The notes beneath the pieces were generated by a model that did not search any database, had not been told where the DNA came from, and saw nothing but the letters and a program-made list of their open reading frames with translations. The position numbers and the translations under genes are program-made. From positions 610,501-674,500 of the forward strand of contig CM000687.1 in the NCBI GenBank assembly GCA_000149225.2: a DNA stretch of 64,000 bases. The letters run 5' to 3'. Shown here piece after piece: positions 20,330-28,105 of the stretch. Position 1 is the stretch's first letter; the number at the start of each line of letters is the position of its first letter. This DNA comes from Lachancea kluyveri NRRL Y-12651 (taxonomy: Eukaryota; Ascomycota; Saccharomycetes; Saccharomycetales; Saccharomycetaceae).

Positions 20330-20675
20330 TGCAATTTGCTGCAACAGCGAACAACTCGAGCGATACGCATAAGCAAAAAGGGAAAAAAAAAAGTCAACTA
20401 TTCCAACAGAATGCCCGAAAAGACTTGGATACTATCGCATACACATCTCTTTGTAGGATTTGGGCGCTTGTGACTTTTTTTTCTTTCTGCCCTTATCCTG
20501 AGCCGAGGATGCTTGTCGGTATCTCCTTAAAAAGAAGACGTCCGCTACAGAAAAGTCCCGAGTTCCACTACATCTTAAAGGTACACTCGTAGGGAAATTC
20601 TGCGTGCAAGATCCTCTGGTCAGCCTTGACTGAGAAAATCAGGAGTGGAAACTGTCACTGAAATATTTCAAATGT
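20330..20675. other. Intergenic region between SOH1 and the alpha-factor control region
   Basis: This stretch of about 346 bp holds the SOH1 3' end. I see no gene or clear motif in it before the P'Q box at 20676. Confidence 0.5.
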
Positions 20676-20699
20676 CTTTCCTAATTGGGCGACCAATGA
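20676..20699 (+). promoter_or_regulatory. P'Q box (Mcm1 plus alpha1 site) of the alpha-factor gene
   Basis: CTTTCCTAATTGGGCGACC followed by AATGA matches the P'-box and Q-box arrangement of S. cerevisiae alpha-specific genes (CTTTCCTAATTAGTNCNTCAATG). It lies about 220 bp upstream of the pheromone ATG, so expression is expected only in MATalpha cells. Confidence 0.75.
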
Positions 20700-20751
20700 A
20701 CCCGACTACAAACAGGCCCGTGGAAGAAGTAAGTTTAGCTGTGAACGGATG

Positions 20752-20758
20752 TGAAACA
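20752..20758 (+). promoter_or_regulatory. Pheromone response element (first copy)
   Basis: TGAAACA is the consensus Ste12 site. It is present 160 bp upstream of the pheromone ATG. Confidence 0.55.
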
Positions 20759-20788
20759 CGGGCTGGCTGTTTGATGTGAAAATTGACA

Positions 20789-20795
20789 TGAAACA
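20789..20795 (+). promoter_or_regulatory. Pheromone response element (second copy)
   Basis: A second TGAAACA lies 37 bp from the first in the same orientation, within CATGAAACATG. Two spaced sites suit Ste12 dimer binding. Confidence 0.55.
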
Positions 20796-20819
20796 TGTTT
20801 GAACCAGGCGCAGATAAAG

Positions 20820-20825
20820 TATAAA
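20820..20825 (+). promoter_or_regulatory. TATA box of the alpha-factor gene
   Basis: TATAAA lies 93 bp upstream of the ATG and downstream of the P'Q box and Ste12 sites. Confidence 0.55.
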
Positions 20826-20917
20826 TGCTAGACACCACTGCACTTTTAGTTTGACAATGTTTCTTCCTCCACAAATTTCAGAGACCCAACTACGACAAAT
20901 TTGAACTGAGGTTAAAA

Positions 20918-21355
20918 ATGCGGCTCTATACTCTGTTGCTTGCTACTACCACTCTTGTCACCACAGCTCTTTCGGCTCCAGTTAACAAGACAGAAACGTC
21001 AGTCGAAATCCCAGAGGAAGCTTTGATCGGTTTTATTGATTTTGATGGTGAAGAGATAAGCACTCTGCCAATTTCTAATGGCACGCACTCTGGAATCTTG
21101 CTGATAAATAATACGATCACAGGCATTGCACACAGCCAAGTCTCTGGAACTAAAAGTAAAAGAGAAGCTGACGCTGACGCCTGGCACTGGCTATCCTTTA
21201 GCTTCGGTGAACCATTGTACAAGAGAGAAGCAACAGCTGAACCCGAAGCTGAACCTTGGCACTGGCTTTCATTTTCTAAGGGCGAGCCACTATACAAAAG
21301 AGAATCAGAAGCCTGGCACTGGTTATCATTTAGTTTAGGTGAACCACTTTACTAA
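20918..21355 (+). CDS. MF(ALPHA): Alpha-factor mating pheromone precursor
   Basis: This 145-residue secreted precursor has a signal peptide at residues 1-19 (MRLYTLLLATTTLVTTALS), a pro-region with potential N-glycosylation sites at N23, N54 and N64, and three pheromone units. The units are WHWLSFSFGEPLY (89-101), WHWLSFSKGEPLY (114-126) and WHWLSFSLGEPLY (133-145). Kex2-type KR sites occur at 81-82, 102-103 and 127-128. Spacers EADADA, EATAEPEAEP and ESEA are mostly X-Ala/X-Pro dipeptides for a Ste13-type aminopeptidase; ES is not a typical one. The peptides share WHWL and the GxPxY end with S. cerevisiae WHWLQLKPGQPMY. All three units differ from each other at residue 8. Confidence 0.95.
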   Translation: MRLYTLLLATTTLVTTALSAPVNKTETSVEIPEEALIGFIDFDGEEISTLPISNGTHSGILLINNTITGIAHSQVSGTKSKREADADAWHWLSFSFGEPLYKREATAEPEAEPWHWLSFSKGEPLYKRESEAWHWLSFSLGEPLY

Positions 21356-22473
21356 GAAAAAGGAGGAAAGAAAGATAAAAGTTGGCAGCGTTACTTTTTT
21401 TTTTGTTAATAGCCAGTATAGCCAGTATGGCTTTTCTTCCCGTATACGTCGTAACCTGCTGGTGAGTATGTTGAGGCAAGAGTAAGGAGATGCAAAGTTG
21501 GTAAGTAAAAACGTATGTAAACAAAAAAAAATTACAACTGATGTACATGGTAGTAGACACCTGTTCCAAACACGAGAGGATCAGTTTCTTGCGAAACGTG
21601 AACGCTCGTTTCGCTTTGTGACCAGTGCTCTTTCAATACTCAGCTCTCTCATTCGAGTCACCTCGAGATGACTATCTTCGAAACCGTATAATATGATGTG
21701 TCATCGCGGCTGGCGGCTAAATGGTTTAGGCTTTTTTACCCAGGAGGACTTTGTCCTAGTCTCAAGGGGTAAATGGCAAAGGTGGAGACAGTGCCAACAG
21801 GTATATAAACAAGAAGAAAAGAATAAAAAATGCAAGCCAACAGGCTTTTTCCCACAAGTTAAGGTTTGCACTGTTGTGTTACGAATGCTTGCTTTTCCGT
21901 CGTGTACAAACTGGGACTAGTGTGAAGTTCCAGATAGCCTGTTGACAAACAACGAGTAACCCGTTTCTCTGAAATGGACGAAAATATGACCATTATCAGC
22001 CTTGATTAACCTTTTACCATGGAAATGCCCACTAGCCAATGTTCATCCTCGCTATGTCAGATCTTGTCGCTGTTGTTGTACCGCACAGTGGAATCCCGGT
22101 ACCAGCCTCTCGTCCAGAGAGGGTATCGTACAAGAAGCGCGTCCCCACGCGGGCAGTACCACCGGTTTCCCGGGCCGGTTTGACCCCGGTGATGTCAACA
22201 CACAGAAACACGCGCAGGATACTGCCCGGGCATATTTGTAACCCGGACGCCCTCATACGGCCTTGCACTCGCTGGAAAATTGTTCTGCGAAGAGTCATCC
22301 CGGGATGACCTCGTTCATCTCGGTCCATGAATGTGATTGGTCAATGCGTTTGATCGAGAAAATTGCACTGAGCAGCCCTGGAAAGGTATATAAACCTCAA
22401 GGCTGGATGAAGCACTGTTTCTTCCTATGGGAGTAGAATAGCCGAAAAGACAGAACTCGCAAATTATCTGCAA
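21356..22473. other. 1.1-kb intergenic region upstream of PYC with a GC-rich patch
   Basis: The left half is ordinary AT-rich sequence with the pheromone gene's 3' end. A GC-rich patch from about 22078 to 22262 contains many CCGG and CCCGGG strings, such as ACCGGTTTCCCGGGCCGG near 22160. Overlapping open frames on both strands through this patch have no recognisable domain. I read it as the PYC upstream control region. Confidence 0.5.
22387..22394 (+). promoter_or_regulatory. TATA box of PYC
   Basis: TATATAAA lies 80 bp upstream of the PYC ATG, in the expected range for a yeast core promoter. Confidence 0.6.
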
Positions 22474-25400
22474 ATGTCTAACCACCTAGCAGGTCTAAGA
22501 GACAACTCGAACCTACTGGGCGACAAAAACAAGTTGCTTGTCGCCAACAGAGGTGAGATCCCAATTAGAATTTTTAGAACCGCCCATGAATTGTCTATGA
22601 AGACCGTTGCCATTTACTCTAACGAAGACCGTCTGTCCATGCATAGATTGAAGGCCGATGAAGCATACATGATCGGTGAAGGTGGTAAATACACCCCTGT
22701 CGGTGCTTATCTGGCGATCGATGAAATCATCAGCATTGCCAAAGAACATGGCGTCAGCTTTATCCATCCCGGTTATGGTTTCCTATCGGAAAATGCCGAG
22801 TTTGCAGCAAAGGTCATTGATGCTGGTATCACTTGGATTGGCCCTCCACCAGAAGTCATCAATTCCGTCGGTGACAAAGTTTCCGCTAGGGATCTGGCCG
22901 CTAAAGCTAACGTTCCAACCGTTCCTGGTACACCAGGTCCAATTGAGAGCGTTGAAGAAGCCGAAGCCTTTGTTGCCGAGTATGGCTATCCAGTCATTAT
23001 CAAGGCTGCCTTTGGTGGTGGTGGTAGAGGTATGAGAGTCGTCCGTGAAGGCGATGACATCGGCGATGCCTTCCAACGTGCCACCTCAGAGGCCAAAACC
23101 GCTTTCGGTAACGGTACTTGTTTTGTCGAAAGATTCTTAGACAAGCCAAAGCACATCGAAGTCCAACTGTTGGCAGACAACTACGGTAATGTTATCCATC
23201 TGTTTGAAAGAGACTGTTCGGTTCAAAGAAGGCATCAAAAGGTTGTTGAGGTTGCTCCAGCCAAGACTTTACCAAAAGAAGTGCGTGACTCTATCTTGAC
23301 CGACGCTGTTAAATTGGCTAAAGAGGCCAAATACAGAAATGCCGGTACTGCCGAGTTTTTGGTCGATGCGCAAAACAGACATTATTTCATCGAAATCAAC
23401 CCAAGAATCCAAGTCGAACATACCATCACTGAAGAAATCACCGGTGTCGACGTTGTGGCTGCTCAAATTCAAATTGCCGCCGGCGCTTCCTTGCAACAAC
23501 TAGGCTTGTTGCAGGATAAAATAACCACTCGTGGGTTTGCCATTCAATGTCGTATAACCACTGAAGATCCTTCAAAGAACTTCCAACCTGATACCGGTCG
23601 TATCGAAGTCTATCGTTCCGCTGGTGGTAATGGTGTCAGACTAGATGGTGGTAACGCTTACGCAGGTGCTGTCATTTCTCCACATTACGACTCTATGTTA
23701 GTCAAGTGTTCCTGTTCCGGCTCAACCTACGAAATTGTTCGTCGTAAGATGTTGCGTGCCTTGATAGAATTCAGAATCAGAGGTGTTAAGACCAACATTC
23801 CTTTCCTACTTACTTTGCTAACCCATTCCGTGTTCAAGAGCGGTGAATATTGGACTACTTTCATCGACGACACTCCACAACTATTTGAAATGGTTTCTTC
23901 TCAAAACAGAGCCCAAAAGTTGCTACACTACCTGGCCGACTTGGCTGTCAATGGTTCTTCGATCAAGGGTCAAATTGGCCTACCAAAATTGACCACTCAG
24001 CCAAGCGTTCCAACTTTACACGACTCAAACGGTAACGTTGTCGACGTGTTGGCTGCGCCACCAGCTGGCTGGAGAGATGTTTTGTTGGAGCAAGGTCCTG
24101 AAGGATTTGCCAAACAAGTCCGTAAATACAACGGTACTTTGTTGATGGACACCACCTGGAGAGATGCCCACCAATCTTTGCTGGCTACCAGAGTTCGTAC
24201 ACACGATCTGGCTACTATTGCTCCAACCACTGCCCATGCTTTGGCTGGTGCTTTTGCTTTGGAATGTTGGGGTGGTGCCACTTTCGACGTTGCCATGAGA
24301 TTCCTACACGAAGATCCATGGGAACGCTTGAGAGTCTTAAGAAAATTGGTTCCAAACATTCCATTCCAAATGTTGTTACGTGGTGCTAATGGTGTTGCTT
24401 ACTCTTCTCTACCAGACAACGCCATTGACCACTTTGTACTACAAGCCAAAGAAAATGGTGTCGACATTTTCAGGGTCTTTGATGCTTTGAATGACTTGGA
24501 GCAATTGAAGGTCGGTGTTGATGCTGTCAAGAAGGCCGGTGGTGTTGTCGAAGCCACTGTCTGCTATTCTGGTGACATGTTGCAACCAGGGAAAAAGTAC
24601 AACTTGGACTACTACTTGGAAATTACCGACAAGATTGTCAAGATGGGTACCCACATCCTGGGTATTAAAGATATGGCTGGTACTTTGAAGCCATCTGCTG
24701 CTAAGCTATTGATCGGTTCCATTAGAGCTAAGTACCCAGATTTGCCAATCCACGTTCACACTCACGATTCTGCTGGTACCGCTGTCGCTTCTATGGCTGC
24801 TTGTGCGTTGGCTGGTGCTGATGTCGTTGATGTCGCTACCAACTCCATGTCTGGTTTGACTTCTCAACCATCTATCAACGCCTTATTGGCATCCTTGGAT
24901 GGTGAAATTAACAACAACGTCGATGTGAACATGGTTCGTGAATTAGATGCTTACTGGGCTCAAATGAGACTATTGTACTCTTGTTTCGAAGCTGATTTGA
25001 AGGGTCCAGATCCAGAAGTTTATCAACACGAAATTCCTGGTGGTCAATTGACCAACTTGTTGTTCCAAGCTCAACAATTAGGTCTAGGTGAACGTTGGGC
25101 AGAGACCAAGAGAGCTTACAGGGAGGCCAACTACTTGTTGGGTGACCTGGTTAAGGTCACCCCTACTTCCAAAGTTGTCGGTGACCTGGCCCAATTCATG
25201 GTTACTAACAAATTGAACTCTGATGATGTCAGACGTCTTGCTTCGTCTTTGGACTTCCCAGATTCTGTAATGGACTTCTTTGAAGGTTTGATCGGCCAAC
25301 CATACGGTGGTTTCCCAGAACCATTGAGAACCGATGTTTTGAAGAACAAGAGAAGAAAGTTGACTTGCCGTCCAGGTCTAGAATTGCCACCATTTGATTT

Positions 25401-25995
25401 GGAAAGAATCAAGGAAGATTTGTCTTCTAGATTTGGTGACATCGACGAATGTGACGTCGCTTCTTACAACATGTATCCAAAGGTTTACGAGGACTTCCGT
25501 AAGATCAGGGAGCAATACGGTGATTTGTCTGTCCTACCAACAAAGAACTTTTTGTCCCCTCCAGCTGTTGGTGAAGAAATCGTTGTTACCATTGAACAAG
25601 GTAAGACTTTGATCATTAAGCCACAAGCCATTGGTGACTTGAACAAGGACACTGGTATCAGGGAAGTTTACTTTGAATTGAACGGTGAATTGAGAAAGGT
25701 TTCTGTCGTTGATAGGTCCCAAAAGGTCGAGACTATTTCTAAACCAAAGGCTGATGCTCACGACCCATACCAAGTGGGTGCTCCAATGGCCGGTGTTGTT
25801 GTTGAAGTCAAGGTTCACAAGGGATCTTTGGTCAAGAAGGGCCAACCAGTTGCTGTGTTGAGTGCCATGAAGATGGAAATGGTCATTTCCTCTCCAGCTG
25901 CTGGTCTCGTCAAGGATGTTTTGATCAAGGATGGTGAAAACGTCGACTCTTCAGATTTGTTGGTTGTCTTGGAGGATGCTCCAGCCAGCAAATAG
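22474..25995 (+). CDS. PYC1: Pyruvate carboxylase
   Basis: This 1173-residue protein matches yeast Pyc1/Pyc2 (1178-1180). Domain order is biotin carboxylase from KLLVANRGEIPIRIFR near residue 20, with the ATP-grasp glycine-rich loop AAFGGGGRGMRVV near 177; then the carboxyltransferase domain with MDTTWRDAHQSLLATR near 560 and NGVDIFRVFDALND near 660; then the biotinyl domain with AMKMEM, whose lysine 1133 carries biotin. The enzyme makes oxaloacetate from pyruvate in the cytosol. It stands for the single ancestor of PYC1 (YGL062W) and PYC2 (YBR218C): its neighbours DUO1 and ATG12 come from each of the two blocks. Strong codon bias indicates high expression. Confidence 0.97.
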   Translation: MSNHLAGLRDNSNLLGDKNKLLVANRGEIPIRIFRTAHELSMKTVAIYSNEDRLSMHRLKADEAYMIGEGGKYTPVGAYLAIDEIISIAKEHGVSFIHPGYGFLSENAEFAAKVIDAGITWIGPPPEVINSVGDKVSARDLAAKANVPTVPGTPGPIESVEEAEAFVAEYGYPVIIKAAFGGGGRGMRVVREGDDIGDAFQRATSEAKTAFGNGTCFVERFLDKPKHIEVQLLADNYGNVIHLFERDCSVQRRHQKVVEVAPAKTLPKEVRDSILTDAVKLAKEAKYRNAGTAEFLVDAQNRHYFIEINPRIQVEHTITEEITGVDVVAAQIQIAAGASLQQLGLLQDKITTRGFAIQCRITTEDPSKNFQPDTGRIEVYRSAGGNGVRLDGGNAYAGAVISPHYDSMLVKCSCSGSTYEIVRRKMLRALIEFRIRGVKTNIPFLLTLLTHSVFKSGEYWTTFIDDTPQLFEMVSSQNRAQKLLHYLADLAVNGSSIKGQIGLPKLTTQPSVPTLHDSNGNVVDVLAAPPAGWRDVLLEQGPEGFAKQVRKYNGTLLMDTTWRDAHQSLLATRVRTHDLATIAPTTAHALAGAFALECWGGATFDVAMRFLHEDPWERLRVLRKLVPNIPFQMLLRGANGVAYSSLPDNAIDHFVLQAKENGVDIFRVFDALNDLEQLKVGVDAVKKAGGVVEATVCYSGDMLQPGKKYNLDYYLEITDKIVKMGTHILGIKDMAGTLKPSAAKLLIGSIRAKYPDLPIHVHTHDSAGTAVASMAACALAGADVVDVATNSMSGLTSQPSINALLASLDGEINNNVDVNMVRELDAYWAQMRLLYSCFEADLKGPDPEVYQHEIPGGQLTNLLFQAQQLGLGERWAETKRAYREANYLLGDLVKVTPTSKVVGDLAQFMVTNKLNSDDVRRLASSLDFPDSVMDFFEGLIGQPYGGFPEPLRTDVLKNKRRKLTCRPGLELPPFDLERIKEDLSSRFGDIDECDVASYNMYPKVYEDFRKIREQYGDLSVLPTKNFLSPPAVGEEIVVTIEQGKTLIIKPQAIGDLNKDTGIREVYFELNGELRKVSVVDRSQKVETISKPKADAHDPYQVGAPMAGVVVEVKVHKGSLVKKGQPVAVLSAMKMEMVISSPAAGLVKDVLIKDGENVDSSDLLVVLEDAPASK

Positions 25996-26123
25996 TGTAA
26001 TCGCACGAAGTAGCATATCCCTCTGTATATTTATAGCTGTAACTGTTATGACGATATTTTAATTGTTTTCGAAATTTTGCAACCTGCATTCTTTTAGACT
26101 TGGTCAATTATACATTATATATC

Positions 26124-26798
26124 CTACCTGCTGAACATCTTTCTACCGTATTCTGGTTTAGTGATCCTGTTTCCGGTTCTCGTAGTAGAAGAACGTGCAC
26201 TTGGTGCCGTCATATTGGTTTTCCTGGGGATTCCTGACGCTCTTACACCAGACCTGGACTGGTTTTTACGTAGTTCCTGTTTCTTTTCCTCTTGTTTTAA
26301 TGTCAATAAATCCCTAGAGCGTTTCTTTTCCTCTTTCTTTTCTATCAGTTCTTGCACTTCTTTTTTTTTACTTTGCAAAAATTGTTCTGCTGTTAATTTC
26401 TCGTCCTGCTGAACCGCTTTGGCATACTCCAAATACTGCTCACTGTCCATTAAATCATAAATGTGCCCCGCTTGAGATTGGATACTTATCCATGCATCTA
26501 AAACTTTGTTTGTTGACAAACATGTCTCGTAAATCCTCTGCAAATTCTGTGGCGTAGCGTTCCGTAGAGATTCATTCAGGTTTTCAATTACCGGGATGAT
26601 CTTATCTAGCATTTCGCTCTCCTTGAGTAGAGACTGGGTAGTAATAGAGGAATTGTTGATAAGAAATTGTTGTTTTGCCTTCTTGGTAATAGCAGCTGCT
26701 GTAGTAGTTGTGGAGCTATTCAAATTAGAACGCATCTGGTCAAAAATTTGTGGGATAAGTTTGTTGATTGTAGCATTATCTAATGTGTTGTTAGACAT
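26124..26798 (-). CDS. DUO1: DASH/Dam1 complex subunit Duo1
   Basis: This 224-residue protein (S. cerevisiae about 247) has an N-terminal segment starting MSNNTLDNATINKLIPQIF and a central helical core with LNESLRNATPQNLQRIYETCLSTNKVLDAWISIQSQAGHIYDLM near residues 65-110. A charged coiled coil with EKKEEKKRSRDLLTLKQEEKKQELRK follows, and the tail is basic, ending KPEYGRKMFSR. The Dam1 ring couples kinetochores to microtubules. It is convergent with PYC, as DUO1 (YGL061C) is with PYC1. Only 128 bp separate the two stop codons. Confidence 0.93.
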   Translation of the reverse strand: MSNNTLDNATINKLIPQIFDQMRSNLNSSTTTTAAAITKKAKQQFLINNSSITTQSLLKESEMLDKIIPVIENLNESLRNATPQNLQRIYETCLSTNKVLDAWISIQSQAGHIYDLMDSEQYLEYAKAVQQDEKLTAEQFLQSKKKEVQELIEKKEEKKRSRDLLTLKQEEKKQELRKNQSRSGVRASGIPRKTNMTAPSARSSTTRTGNRITKPEYGRKMFSR

Positions 26799-27306
26799 TG
26801 TCTTCCTAATCTGATGGTCTTTTGAAGGATATATGTTTATAATGGTTATTCATCTGACCATACAAAATGGATTAAGTTTATTCTTTACATCGATCGTCAA
26901 TGATGATACAATGGAGATAGCATACCATGAGAATCCAATCCTGTGCCAATAATGGTGTTTTTATATGACGAGTACAATCATATTCCTCAAAAATGTCTAT
27001 ATGATATGGAACGAGTTTTATGCCTGTTCTAGTTGTACCAGTATGTCGTACTTGTTAAAACATATGTGCCAATGGGCACACAACAAACTGGCACTTACAT
27101 AATTAAATGTTGATTGAAAAAAAAATGGACCAAATGGAATGGTAGAAATGTTTGTGGATTTTAATCCACAAGGTCGCATTCATTAAACATCAATTGAACC
27201 GAAAAGTTTCATGTAATCGAGTCTAATGCGTAAAGAAGATTTCGAATTTAAGAGGGGGGTGGTGCTTATACGTATGCACGGTTGTCTATACTGTGTTATG
27301 CTTTAT
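26799..27306. other. DUO1 upstream region and ATG12 3' region
   Basis: This 508-bp region holds the DUO1 promoter and the ATG12 3' end. It is AT-rich. GTGCCAATAATGG near 26943 and GTGCCAATGGGCA near 27067 share GTGCCAAT. I see no gene. Confidence 0.5.
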
Positions 27307-27909
27307 TTATCCGAATGCCACACTGCTGCAATAACTTACAACAAGCTCCTCTTGAATTTTAAACTGAGTCCATAGATCACCAACGTTTTGTTGAGGTGTT
27401 GGCGCAAATGAGTTGTTTATATAGCAGTAAACTTCGGATACTTTAAGTTTTCTTCGTAAAAAAGTAATAACCATCGAGAAAGACTGTGTTGGTGAGATTT
27501 TGCAAACTTGAGGCGATATCTGTCGTATAGATCCAATGGGCTGAAACTTAATCTGTATTTTCTCCGGTGTTTGACTTTCCTCTTGCTGTTCCACTTCTTT
27601 AATCACTTCATCTGTCCGGGGAGGTAAATTATTCAGTATGAGTGACGTTGTCAAGGGAATTTCCTGCCTTGGCACGGGTCCATCTTCAATGGTGCCTTGA
27701 CTTCGATCACTCTGTGATGGCCTGGATAGTTCATCTTCTTCCTCATCGTCACTCTGCATTCTCAACTGGCTCAACCTCTTGCTATACAGCTCCAACTTGC
27801 TCTGTACCATGTAAGAGGCTTTCCCTCTGATATTGTCCGTACTGCTCCTAGCACTTTGAGTACTACTACTTGAGTCATAATCACTTTCACTCTCCAAAAC
27901 TTTACTCAT
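27307..27909 (-). CDS. ATG12: Ubiquitin-like autophagy protein Atg12
   Basis: This 200-residue protein (S. cerevisiae 186) has a disordered, serine-rich N-terminal half and a C-terminal ubiquitin fold from KIQIKFQPIGSIRQISPQVCKI near residue 118 to YCSSVAFG. It ends in the glycine that is conjugated to Atg5, with Atg7 as E1 and Atg10 as E2, for autophagosome formation. Segments such as ITFLRRKLKV and VYCYINNSFAPTPQQNVGDLW are typical of Atg12. It is the orthologue of YBR217W and is divergent with the YBP1/YBP2 gene, 196 bp apart. Confidence 0.95.
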   Translation of the reverse strand: MSKVLESESDYDSSSSTQSARSSTDNIRGKASYMVQSKLELYSKRLSQLRMQSDDEEEDELSRPSQSDRSQGTIEDGPVPRQEIPLTTSLILNNLPPRTDEVIKEVEQQEESQTPEKIQIKFQPIGSIRQISPQVCKISPTQSFSMVITFLRRKLKVSEVYCYINNSFAPTPQQNVGDLWTQFKIQEELVVSYCSSVAFG

Positions 27910-28105
27910 TTATGGCTCTTGATATGTTTGTCGCTTTGAAGAGTTTTTTTTTTTTTTCATTTCACCTATGTGAGCCTTCCAAGTTAGTTTAAGCAGTGTA
28001 TTTCCATCACGGAAAACGTTTAAATCCTCTTGGAAAAGATATTCACTTATGAAAACTCCTCTGATAATATACGTAAACACACCAAAAGAAACAAAGTGAA
28101 AACAA

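Noticed and set aside
22002-22328. Overlapping frames through the GC-rich patch upstream of PYC
   Set aside because: GC-rich sequence has few stop codons; frames exist on both strands and show no protein-like features.
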